Shown here: positions 1 to 5,896 of the stretch, piece after piece
Numbering within the stretch: the first letter of the stretch is position 1
Layout: the number at the start of each line of letters is the position of its first letter
DNA from: Fidelibacterota bacterium
Lineage (GTDB): Bacteria; Marinisomatota; Marinisomatia; Marinisomatales; TCS55
DNA: 7,821 bases
NCBI GenBank assembly: GCA_002725545.1
Contig: PBPW01000107.1
Coordinates: 1 to 7,821 of the forward strand
Reading direction: 5' to 3'
Notes under the pieces: generated by a model
What the model saw: the letters and a program-made list of their open reading frames with translations, nothing else
Told to the model about the DNA's origin: nothing
Databases searched by the model: none
Position numbers and translations under genes: made by a program

Positions 1-735
1 ATTAATTGTCAGGTGATCACAGAATCTGGACAACTTTTAGGGAGGGTGCTTGGGTTTTCTTTTGATATCGAGACTGGCGATTTGATTTCTCTTGTCATGG
101 GTGCAGTTGGCGTTCCACTTTTAGGTGAGGGAGTTTTAAGTACTTGGGAAATTGCTGTTGAGGAAATTGTAAGTAGTGGCACGGATAGGATTATTGTTTA
201 TGAAGGTGCTGAAGATAAACTAAAGCAATTAAATAGTGGTTTTCTTGAAAAATTAGGAGTAGGTGGATCTAGTTGGGAAGAACAGGAAAGAGATCGTTAC
301 AGGGTTAACCTCGTGCCTGTTGAAAATCAATTGATTTCAGGTGAAGATATTCAGCAGAATCAAAGGGCTTTGCAATCTTCCAAGAATGAAACATTTAATG
401 AAGAAGAAGAATTTGAATATGTTGAGCTAGAAGATCGTAGAGATGAAGTAATTCAAAAGCGACGTTATATAGATGAACCCCAATTAAATTCCTATTCTGA
501 ATCTTACAATCAAGAGAACTCTTTTACAGAAAATCAATCGATCAAAGAAGATGCATATGTTTTGAAAAATGATTCATCGTCAATGAATCCAAGTTCTTCT
601 AGACGAAGACGACATCCCTTAGGGCCTCAAGAGCCTATGGATGTAGAGCCTTTGGATTTGTCTTCTAAAAAGGAAAAGAAAATCAATGATCCTTTTGACT
701 CAGAAGATTCAGATGTTTTAGATGATCCTTGGTGA
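1..735 (+). CDS. PRC-barrel domain protein, 5'-truncated by window edge
   Basis: The reading frame is open from base 1 (first visible residues INCQV) to the TGA at 733-735, giving 244 residues. The GTG at 13 is therefore probably an internal Val codon, with the true start outside the window. The visible N-terminal part, about residues 3-75, has the look of a PRC-barrel: a beta-rich unit containing ESGQLLGRVLGFSFDIETGD, then GVPLLGEGVLSTW and DRIIVYEG. Cyanobacterial proteins of this type usually carry two PRC-barrels in tandem, so a first one probably lies upstream. From about residue 95 the chain becomes charged and low-complexity (an acidic EEEEFEYVELED stretch, then SSSRRRRHP) and ends in DDPW; this tail looks disordered. 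PRC-barrels are small beta-barrels found in photosynthetic reaction-centre H subunits and in RNA-processing proteins; no specific function can be given here. No signal peptide or membrane segment is visible. The family call is fairly secure, the role unknown. Confidence 0.8.
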   Translation: MNCQVITESGQLLGRVLGFSFDIETGDLISLVMGAVGVPLLGEGVLSTWEIAVEEIVSSGTDRIIVYEGAEDKLKQLNSGFLEKLGVGGSSWEEQERDRYRVNLVPVENQLISGEDIQQNQRALQSSKNETFNEEEEFEYVELEDRRDEVIQKRRYIDEPQLNSYSESYNQENSFTENQSIKEDAYVLKNDSSSMNPSSSRRRRHPLGPQEPMDVEPLDLSSKKEKKINDPFDSEDSDVLDDPW

Positions 736-862
736 AATCAAATCCATACAAGCCAATCTCATGATTGAAATACTAAATAAAATTTAATTCAGATTATTTA
801 GATAAATTAATAGTTTAAATATTTGATTTTTTGCAATAGCAATTAAAATGATTTTCTAAATT
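736..862. other. AT-rich convergent intergenic gap
   Basis: This gap lies between two genes that point toward each other (PRC-barrel on +, LpxB-like on -). It is very AT-rich. The only small inverted repeat I noted is CAATC/GATTG at 754-758 and 763-767 with a 4-nt loop. It is not followed by a T-run on either strand, so I do not call it a terminator. No small gene is evident. Confidence 0.5.
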
Positions 863-2167
863 TTATGAGCCAACTATAGATTTAGGTAGCAAACTTATCA
901 TTATTTTAGTCATTGCTTCAACAGCACCTGGTTTTCCTCTAAGGCTTTGTAGATCTTCTTTTTGCCCTTTTAGTCTTTCTGGAGATTGAAGCCATTGAGC
1001 TGCTTCTTGTGCAATTAAATTAGGGTGTAATTTGCCAACTTTTTCTGGCACTATCATTCTGCCTGCAGAAATGTTTGGCCAGGCTAAAAAGCCTCGGTTT
1101 CGCATTCTCCATATGCTTATAAAGATTCCTATAAATCTTCTTAAACCTGGAAGTCTACCTATTATTCCTAGGAAACCATCCCATGCTTGCATAACATTTA
1201 AATGTTGAGTTGGAACAATGACAATCATTGGCACACCGAGAGCACCAAGTTCTGCAGTATTTGCACCCACAGTTGTTAGAGCTAAATTACATTGAATAAG
1301 CGAACTATGCGCTGGGTGATTTTGATGTAAATGAATTTCAGTGCCTTCATTAGTAATTAGTTTGCTCCAAACTTTTTCTTCTTGGGAAAGTTTTATTTTT
1401 GCAATACCTGAATTGTAATGAGATGCAATAGGATTATTTGAACTATTGAATTCTCGAAGTTCTTTAATATTTGTTGTAGGTGCAATTGGCAGTAAGAACT
1501 TACATTCAGGCATTATTTTTTTGAGACGATCTGCTACATCGAGCAAAAATGGCACACCAACGCAAAGTTTTGCTTTTTTAGATCCGGGCATTAAGGCAAC
1601 CCATTGATGCCCTTTAGGCAGTGGGTTTTGCTTTTGTGCCAGATGATTCAGATCTGCCATTAGATCACCAACCACTACGCAACGTTTTTGATATTGCTTT
1701 GGGAGACGATTTCGAACAGCACTAGACATAGCTGCAATTTTGTCATTCCATTGAGGCCACCTAGCTACCCATTCTGCGTATGTCAGATGTCGGTAACCAA
1801 GCCTTGCTGAGAGGAGAACACTCCAAAATTGATCACCACCGAGAAAAACCACTAAACCTTTTTTGGGCCACGATCCAAATTTGTGAGGTTGTATTAATAA
1901 TTTCCAAAACTCTTTTGCAGGTGTTATTTCGTCGAACTGTCTCCATTGGAATGCTGCATTCGCTTCATTACCCGTCGCATTAGGACATGGGACTAAGACC
2001 AGTCGAAGGCTTATTGGCGAGCTAGAACTTCTTGGACGCATTACAAGCTCTTTATGGAGCTTGTCTGCCAAGGGTTTTACCCATGTAGCTAGTTCACCTG
2101 GTCCATTAGATATAAACACCACTACTAGTGAAGATTCCTGCTTTGCAGTTGGTGCTAATGAAGTCAA
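863..2167 (-). CDS. LpxB-related GT-B glycosyltransferase (lipid-A-disaccharide synthase-like)
   Basis: A 434-residue protein with the layout of a GT-B glycosyltransferase related to lipid-A-disaccharide synthase (LpxB). Seen in the sequence: an N-terminal beta-strand and loop, VVVFISNGPGELATW (residues 15-29); VVVGDLMADL at 164-173 between the two halves; ALMPGSKKAK opening the second Rossmann domain (191-200); TTVGANTAELGALGVPMIVI (298-317), equivalent to the nucleotide-sugar-binding loop; and PNISAGRMIVPEKVG (364-378), which resembles the PN..(x)..VVPE segment of LpxB. True LpxB joins UDP-diacylglucosamine to lipid X, but cyanobacteria also carry divergent LpxB relatives of unknown substrate, and this one looks like one of those. 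Start: TTG at 2167 directly follows an in-frame TAA at 2172-2174 (reading leftward); the next candidates are GTG codons near residue 15, which would remove part of the first beta-strand. No Shine-Dalgarno sequence is visible. It lies 14 nt downstream of a tRNA-Leu on the same strand and may be cotranscribed with it. Confidence 0.75.
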   Translation of the reverse strand: MTSLAPTAKQESSLVVVFISNGPGELATWVKPLADKLHKELVMRPRSSSSPISLRLVLVPCPNATGNEANAAFQWRQFDEITPAKEFWKLLIQPHKFGSWPKKGLVVFLGGDQFWSVLLSARLGYRHLTYAEWVARWPQWNDKIAAMSSAVRNRLPKQYQKRCVVVGDLMADLNHLAQKQNPLPKGHQWVALMPGSKKAKLCVGVPFLLDVADRLKKIMPECKFLLPIAPTTNIKELREFNSSNNPIASHYNSGIAKIKLSQEEKVWSKLITNEGTEIHLHQNHPAHSSLIQCNLALTTVGANTAELGALGVPMIVIVPTQHLNVMQAWDGFLGIIGRLPGLRRFIGIFISIWRMRNRGFLAWPNISAGRMIVPEKVGKLHPNLIAQEAAQWLQSPERLKGQKEDLQSLRGKPGAVEAMTKIMISLLPKSIVGS

Positions 2168-2181
2168 GTTTTAAATAAGCA

Positions 2182-2263
2182 TGCGGATGGCGAGACTTGA
2201 ACTCGCAAGGCCGAAGCCACACGCCCCTCAAACGTGCGTGTCTACCAATTCCACCACATCCGC
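2182..2263 (-). tRNA. trnL: tRNA-Leu, anticodon GAG
   Basis: On the - strand this folds as a class II tRNA. The acceptor stem is GCGGATG (2257-2263) with CATCCGC (2183-2189), 7/7 pairs, and the discriminator base is A (complement of 2182). The D-arm region holds AATTGGTAGAC, typical of leucine tRNAs. The anticodon stem is CACGT/GCGTG (one T-G pair) around loop TTGAGGG, giving anticodon GAG at 2227-2229, which reads CUC and CUU. A variable-arm hairpin GGC-TTCG-GCC follows, and the T-arm is GCGAG-TTCAAGT-CTCGC. The long variable arm separates it from class I tRNAs and, together with the anticodon, identifies leucine. CCA is not encoded, since the base after the discriminator is T, and must be added by the CCA-adding enzyme. 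Confidence 0.96.
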
Positions 2264-2273
2264 GGAGCAAACA

Positions 2274-2288
2274 CAGTCCCTTGGACTG
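2274..2288. repeat. Perfect inverted repeat in tRNA leader
   Basis: CAGTCC (2274-2279) and GGACTG (2283-2288) are exact inverted repeats separated by a 3-nt loop. It sits between the predicted tRNA transcription start and the mature tRNA 5' end, so the pre-tRNA leader could carry a 6-bp hairpin. The same DNA lies in the 5' region of accC on the other strand, about 100 nt before its ATG. A role in RNase P processing or transcription is possible but unproven; a chance occurrence cannot be excluded. Confidence 0.35.
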
Positions 2289-2299
2289 AGTAGAAATTG

Positions 2300-2328
2300 A
2301 TCATAACGGTCAACCTTCCTGACTTCAA
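2300..2328 (-). promoter_or_regulatory. Candidate sigma70-type promoter for tRNA-Leu
   Basis: Read on the - strand: TTGAAG at 2323-2328 (4 of 6 matches to TTGACA), a spacer of exactly 17 nt, then TATGAT at 2300-2305 (5 of 6 matches to TATAAT). The expected transcription start is about 7-8 nt further on, near 2292. This leaves a leader of roughly 30 nt before the mature tRNA 5' end at 2263. Position, spacing and -10 quality fit a tRNA promoter; it has not been tested. Confidence 0.55.
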
Positions 2329-2385
2329 AAACAACTTTTGGTAGTGAGCGCTGATACGATCCGCCTAAAGACATACTCAATCGGG

Positions 2386-3732
2386 ATGCCTATAGGCAAA
2401 GTCCTAATTGCCAATCGTGGCGAGATCGCTCTCAGAATTCTCCGCAGTTGCAGGGAATTGGGGATCGCCACAGTTGCTGTTTACAGCACTGTTGACCGCA
2501 ATGCTCTTCATGTTCAGCTCGCTGATGAAGCTGTTTGTGTGGGGGATGCTCCCAGTAGTAAGAGCTACTTGAATGTTCCAAATATTTTGGCGGCTGCCAC
2601 ATCAAGAGGTGTTGATGCAATTCATCCTGGATATGGATTCCTTGCAGAAAATGATCGCTTTGCAGAAATCTGTAGAGATCATGGAATTGTTTTTATTGGC
2701 CCTTCTCCTGATGCAATTCGTTCGATGGGGGATAAATCGACAGCAAAATCAACAATGCAGAAGGTTGGTGTACCTACAGTTCCAGGAAGTGAAGGCTTAT
2801 TGAGTAGTCCTGAAGAAGCTTCTGAGTTGGCACTTGGAATGGGCTATCCAGTCATGATTAAGGCCACGGCTGGAGGAGGAGGTAGAGGAATGCGATTGGT
2901 GAATAGTGCAGATCAACTGGTGAATCTTTTTAAGGCAGCTCAGGGTGAAGCAGAAGCAGCTTTTGGGAACCCTGGACTTTATATGGAGAAATTTATTGAT
3001 CGCCCAAGGCACGTTGAAGTTCAGGTTTTAGCAGATCGTCATGGCAATGTTGTGCATCTTGGAGAAAGAGATTGCTCTATACAAAGACGTCATCAAAAAC
3101 TGTTAGAAGAATCTCCTAGTCCAGCTTTAGACCCTGCGTTAAGAGTTCGGATGGGTGAAGCGGCTATATCAGCTGCCAAGAGTATTAACTATGAAGGTGC
3201 TGGAACAGTTGAATTTCTTTTGGATAGGGAAGGTAATTTTTATTTTATGGAAATGAATACACGTATTCAGGTAGAACACCCAGTAACAGAGATGGTTACT
3301 GGTATCGACTTAATTGCTGAACAGTTGAGAATCGCTGGAGGAGAGCAAATTAGTGTTTCGCAAGATCAAATTTGTTTACAAGGCCATGCAATTGAATGTC
3401 GTATAAATGCAGAAGATTCAACTCATAATTTTCGACCTGCCCCAGGAAGAATTACTGGTTGGCTGCCTCCTGGAGGACCAGGCGTACGTGTTGATAGTCA
3501 TGTATATACCGGCTATGACATACCTCCTTTCTATGATTCACTCATTGGCAAGTTGATTGTTTGGGGAAGAGACCGTCAGACAGCATTAAAACGAATGGAG
3601 CGTGCTCTTAATGAATGTGCTGTAACTGGAATACCAACAACGATAGATTTTCATCTTCAATTGCTAAATCGAGATGAATTTTTGAGAGGTGATGTACATA
3701 CCAAATTTGTTGAGCAAGAAATGCTTGGTTAA
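2386..3732 (+). CDS. accC: Biotin carboxylase subunit of acetyl-CoA carboxylase
   Basis: A 448-residue AccC, which carboxylates biotin on the carrier protein AccB using ATP and bicarbonate, the first half-reaction of acetyl-CoA carboxylase and so of fatty acid synthesis in the cytoplasm. E. coli AccC has 449 residues. Seen: N-terminal [36 protein letters not shown] with ATP-binding Lys117; ATP-grasp glycine loop AGGGGRGM (162-169) after Lys159; [12 protein letters not shown] near 227-238; the catalytic segment [15 protein letters not shown] with Glu289, Asn291, Arg293 and Glu297 (E. coli E288, N290, R292, E296); and a C-terminal domain with CRINAEDS. All key residues are present. Start: the ATG at 2386 gives the family's usual N-terminus; upstream in-frame TTG (2338) and GTG (2344) would add 16 or 14 unconserved residues. 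It stands alone on + between tRNA-Leu (divergent) and yggT (convergent), away from accB, accA and accD. Confidence 0.96.
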   Translation: MPIGKVLIANRGEIALRILRSCRELGIATVAVYSTVDRNALHVQLADEAVCVGDAPSSKSYLNVPNILAAATSRGVDAIHPGYGFLAENDRFAEICRDHGIVFIGPSPDAIRSMGDKSTAKSTMQKVGVPTVPGSEGLLSSPEEASELALGMGYPVMIKATAGGGGRGMRLVNSADQLVNLFKAAQGEAEAAFGNPGLYMEKFIDRPRHVEVQVLADRHGNVVHLGERDCSIQRRHQKLLEESPSPALDPALRVRMGEAAISAAKSINYEGAGTVEFLLDREGNFYFMEMNTRIQVEHPVTEMVTGIDLIAEQLRIAGGEQISVSQDQICLQGHAIECRINAEDSTHNFRPAPGRITGWLPPGGPGVRVDSHVYTGYDIPPFYDSLIGKLIVWGRDRQTALKRMERALNECAVTGIPTTIDFHLQLLNRDEFLRGDVHTKFVEQEMLG

Positions 3733-3773
3733 GTTTTGATTCTTGGCAATTTGGGGAGCTGAAGTTGGTTCTC

Positions 3774-4109
3774 TTAAAGCTGACTTTTAAGCAAAATTTG
3801 AGTCAAAACTCCTTGCTGTCCAACTAGTAACTCTCTTGTAAGGCTTATTAGGCCAACCCATATAACCGGGGTTACATCGACTCCACCTATAGGAGCAATC
3901 AATTTTCTGGTCATTGCCAAGATTGGTTCGGTAGGGAAGCCCAACAAAATCCAAAATCCTTTGTTCAAATTGACTTGTGGATACCAAGTCAGAATTATTC
4001 TTATTAAAAAGGCAAGAGTCCATACAGATAGCAATAATCCCAGTAATAGGTGAAAAGTTGGTAGGGCCAGAATGAGTACAGACGTCACAAACCTCAAAGC
4101 ATCCTTCAA
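3774..4109 (-). CDS. yggT: YggT/YlmG-family small integral membrane protein
   Basis: A hydrophobic protein of 111 residues. Two membrane-spanning regions flank a conserved-looking core: roughly residues 9-43, ending in FLIRIILTWYPQVN, and residues 80-100, DVTPVIWVGLISL. In between is PTEPILAMTRKLIAPIGGVD, matching the YggT pattern of a (D/E)P..(x)..R..(I/L)PP(I/L)GG loop. Family members occur in cyanobacteria and plastids (YlmG/CCB3), where they have been linked to cytochrome b6f haem attachment and to nucleoid or membrane organisation; which applies here is unknown. The start is uncertain. The furthest upstream candidate is TTG at 4109, preceded in frame only by non-start codons back to a TGA; a TTG at residue 5 or a GTG at residue 8 are alternatives and would still keep both membrane segments. 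It is divergent from psbX (about 65 nt apart) and convergent with accC (41-nt gap). Confidence 0.82.
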   Translation of the reverse strand: MKDALRFVTSVLILALPTFHLLLGLLLSVWTLAFLIRIILTWYPQVNLNKGFWILLGFPTEPILAMTRKLIAPIGGVDVTPVIWVGLISLTRELLVGQQGVLTQILLKSQL

Positions 4110-4174
4110 TACATCGTATAAAGACGCTGTTCATCCGTAATATTGCTAAGGTTTTGGCCTTCTAAGCAGCTGTT
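4110..4174. promoter_or_regulatory. Divergent promoter region yggT/psbX
   Basis: The 65 nt between the yggT and psbX start codons must hold the starts for both, unless promoters lie inside the genes. On + there is a good -10-like TATAAA at 4117-4122 (5 of 6), about 53 nt before the psbX ATG, but the -35 position 17 nt upstream (TCAAAG) is poor. On - a weaker TATTAC (4142-4137) could serve yggT. No convincing pair of boxes was found, so this marks the region rather than exact sites. Confidence 0.35.
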
Positions 4175-4297
4175 ATGACACCTTCTGCCGCTAATCTTTT
4201 GTACAGCATTGTTGGCGCTGCACTTTTGATAGTGATTCCAGCAGCATCTTTTTTACTTTGGGTGAGTCAAAAAGATGCTTTAGAGCGTGGACGCTAG
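4175..4297 (+). CDS. psbX: Photosystem II protein PsbX
   Basis: A 40-residue single-span membrane protein, too short for many gene finders. The sequence begins MTPSAANLLYSIVGAALL, continues with a hydrophobic helix to about residue 30 (IVIPAASFLLWVSQ) and ends KDALERGR, as in cyanobacterial PsbX (about 39-41 residues). PsbX is a peripheral low-molecular-mass subunit of the photosystem II core in the thylakoid, near cytochrome b559, and influences plastoquinone exchange at QB. The ATG at 4175 has no clear Shine-Dalgarno sequence. It is followed on the same strand, after 81 nt, by ycf66; cotranscription is likely but not shown. The gene is intact. Confidence 0.93.
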   Translation: MTPSAANLLYSIVGAALLIVIPAASFLLWVSQKDALERGR

Positions 4298-4323
4298 TCA
4301 ACTGAGACGTACTTCGTAGACTG

Positions 4324-4360
4324 TGACCAATGAGGTTGATAACAGCCTCTTATCCGGTCA
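4324..4360 (+). promoter_or_regulatory. Candidate RNA stem-loop between psbX and ycf66
   Basis: Two nested inverted repeats lie in the 81-nt psbX-ycf66 gap. The outer arms are TGACC (4324-4328) and GGTCA (4356-4360), a perfect match. The inner arms are GAGGT (4332-4336) and GCCTC (4345-4349), 5 pairs including one T-G, with an 8-nt loop. They would form one stem with a 3/6-nt internal loop. It ends just before the ycf66 ribosome-binding site. Only four Ts follow (ATTTTC), so it is not a classical terminator; it might attenuate read-through, protect the psbX 3' end, or tune ycf66 translation. The structure is inferred by eye. Confidence 0.35.
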
Positions 4361-4367
4361 TTTTCAG

Positions 4368-4371
4368 GGAG
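4368..4371 (+). promoter_or_regulatory. Shine-Dalgarno site for ycf66 TTG start
   Basis: GGAG within CAGGGAGC, separated by 7 nt from the TTG at 4379. This is near-ideal spacing and sequence for 16S rRNA pairing. It supports the unusual TTG as the true start of ycf66, giving the N-terminus MVNASLNWAS typical of the family. Confidence 0.6.
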
Positions 4372-4378
4372 CGCAACT

Positions 4379-5353
4379 TTGGTCAATGCCAGTCTTAATT
4401 GGGCGAGCATTGTGGGAATTGTCCTGGCCGTTTGTGGTGCAGGGCTCTATTTCTTACGATCTTTTAAACCAGCGCTTGCTCGTGACTATGACGTCTTCTT
4501 TGCAGCGATAGGTTTACTTTGTGGCGGCATCCTGTTTTTTCAGGGTTGGCGTTTAGACCCTATTCTTCAATTTGGTCAGTTTCTTCTCGCAGGTACAACA
4601 GTTTTTTTTGCTTACGAGAGTGTCAGACTGAGAGGTGTTGCAACTGATCAAGCACGTCGCTCTTCTTATTTTGATGATGAACCTGATCCAGCTCGAATGC
4701 CTGGTGGAGATGGTTTAAGAGGAGGTTGGGATGATTCTTATGAACAATTTGAAGAAGCTAGACCTTTAAATAGGAGATTTACTGGAAGGGAAGATCCAAC
4801 TGAACAATCTTTACAGGAGGATTTTTACCGTCCAAGACGCACTGCAAGATCTAGAGCTGCTATTCCTGAACAAGCTGCCAGTAGAAGCCTGCGTAGCAGA
4901 ACAAACGATTCAGGATCATGGAAGGAGGAATCTGATCAGGCTCGAAGGATGGCCAGATTTGGAGAACGAGAAGAGGAAACTAATGCGAATTCATTTGGTC
5001 AGCGGAGAAATTTACGCCAGGAACAAAGACGTGGAAGTCGGCCATCTGTGAATCAAAAAGTATCCAGTAGGGGCAGAAATGTCAATGAGGAATCCGATGT
5101 ATCCAGAACGTCATCTACTAGGGGTTCTGGAGGATATTCACCTTCTATTCGATCTGGCGGGAATCAGGGAGCACCTATTCGTGACAAAGCCGAAGATGCA
5201 ACCTATACATCCTCCAGAACGCGACAATCTCGTGCAAAAGGCAATGACAGGTCAACTCTAAATAGGTCTTCGAGATTTTCTTCTGACTCACAGGCGGATT
5301 CTTCCTCACCGAATTCAAGACGTCGTGACAATAGTTCCCGTTTTGATGACTAA
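4379..5353 (+). CDS. ycf66: Ycf66 family protein with long disordered tail
   Basis: A 324-residue protein. The first ~90 residues are the Ycf66 domain: NWASIVGIVLAVCGAGLYFL (helix, ~7-26), FKPALARDYDVFFAAIGLLC (second helix from ~37), GWRLDPILQFGQFLLAG and TTVFFAYESVRLRG (third helix, ~62-80). The GWRLDPILQFGQFLL signature is characteristic of the family, which is found in cyanobacteria and some plastids and has no firmly established function; its membrane is probably the thylakoid or plasma membrane. Residues ~90-324 are a hydrophilic, Arg/Ser/Asp/Gly-rich tail, probably disordered, with SSRFSSDS and SSRFDD near the end. The start is TTG with a GGAG site 7 nt upstream. The TAA stop is followed after a single ATT codon by the next gene's TTG in the same frame. 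It lies between psbX and two lipoprotein genes, probably in one transcription unit. Confidence 0.88.
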   Translation: MVNASLNWASIVGIVLAVCGAGLYFLRSFKPALARDYDVFFAAIGLLCGGILFFQGWRLDPILQFGQFLLAGTTVFFAYESVRLRGVATDQARRSSYFDDEPDPARMPGGDGLRGGWDDSYEQFEEARPLNRRFTGREDPTEQSLQEDFYRPRRTARSRAAIPEQAASRSLRSRTNDSGSWKEESDQARRMARFGEREEETNANSFGQRRNLRQEQRRGSRPSVNQKVSSRGRNVNEESDVSRTSSTRGSGGYSPSIRSGGNQGAPIRDKAEDATYTSSRTRQSRAKGNDRSTLNRSSRFSSDSQADSSSPNSRRRDNSSRFDD

Positions 5354-5356
5354 ATT

Positions 5357-5896
5357 TTGATAATCAATAATTTTAGAAAATTTGTATGTCTTATTAGTTT
5401 GCTAGGCATATGCAGTTGCACTCAACAAGTTACCCGTTTGCCAAGTCAATTTGAATCTAGAAATCAGGAGGAACCAGCTTTGAGTGGAAATGGAGAAAAA
5501 CTGGCTTTTATAGTTGATTATCAAGGAAGGCCATCTGTTGAGTTGAGAGACCTTCGCAATGGAAATGTTCTACCTTTGCGACATCTTTCACGAAACCAAC
5601 CACATAGCTCTCCTTCCTTGAGTTGGAATGGACGTTATATAGCTGTAATAGCTCAACGTGGTGTGAGGCGTTTGGTTATTATTGAAGATCGTTTAACTGG
5701 AAGAAGTCATCAACTTCCAATCCCAGGAGAACGAATGCCTGTTCGATTAAGTTTATCTCCAGATGCTAGTCAGTTGGCCCTTCAGATTATAGATAAAGGT
5801 AAATGGAGAATAGAGCTATTTGATTTGAGAGGAAAAATAGAGCCTGACCTGCCATCTGGAACTGAATTCTTTAATAATTCTCGAGCCGAAAATTGA
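5357..5896 (+). CDS. Putative lipoprotein with three TolB-like (PD40) blades, copy 1
   Basis: 179 residues. The N-terminus FRKFVCLISLLGICSC fits a lipoprotein signal: Arg7-Lys8, a hydrophobic core, and lipobox I-C-S-Cys21 (Cys at -2 is unusual). The mature part has three repeats of the PD40/TolB type: ~39-75 (PALSGNGEKLAFI..VELRDLRNG), ~85-122 (SPSLSWNGRYIAVI..LVIIEDRLTG) and ~127-160 (VRLSLSPDASQLALQ..WRIELFDLRG). Each shows the S..G..(I/L)A strand pattern of a beta-propeller blade. Three blades are too few for a closed propeller; TolB has six. Expected location is a lipid-anchored periplasmic or luminal face. No catalytic residues are seen. Start: TTG at 5357, since the only codon between it and the ycf66 stop is ATT; no Shine-Dalgarno sequence is visible, so translation probably depends on ribosomes finishing ycf66. 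It overlaps the next gene by one base. It may be a TolB relative only in fold. Confidence 0.75.
   Translation: MIINNFRKFVCLISLLGICSCTQQVTRLPSQFESRNQEEPALSGNGEKLAFIVDYQGRPSVELRDLRNGNVLPLRHLSRNQPHSSPSLSWNGRYIAVIAQRGVRRLVIIEDRLTGRSHQLPIPGERMPVRLSLSPDASQLALQIIDKGKWRIELFDLRGKIEPDLPSGTEFFNNSRAEN

Noticed and set aside
13..15. GTG at 13 as the start of the PRC-barrel gene
   Set aside because: The upstream codons are open and fit the PRC-barrel strand (INCQV), so the GTG is more likely internal.
754..767. CAATC/GATTG hairpin as a terminator of the PRC-barrel gene
   Set aside because: The stem is only 5 bp, AT-rich and not followed by a T-run.
1780..1983. A 67-codon + strand open frame inside the LpxB-like gene
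   Set aside because: It lies antisense within a conserved coding region and shows no domain or start signal.
2338..2385. A TTG (or GTG) start for accC 48 (or 42) bases upstream of the ATG
   Set aside because: The ATG at 2386 yields the family's usual N-terminus and length. The extra residues have no counterpart in known AccC.
3773..3791. CTTAAA/TTTAAG inverted repeat at the accC-yggT junction as a bidirectional terminator
   Set aside because: The arms are short and almost all A/T, and it overlaps the yggT stop; too weak to call.
3787..4134. An ATG-started 115-codon open frame on the - strand overlapping yggT
   Set aside because: It starts with ATG and is slightly longer, but its product is Cys-rich with no family resemblance. 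The overlapping frame gives a clear YggT pattern with membrane helices and the PTEP/IAPIGG loop.
4323..4511. A 62-codon + strand open frame over the ycf66 start
   Set aside because: It is out of frame with ycf66, has a GTG start inside the inverted-repeat region and no recognisable product; it looks like a shadow.
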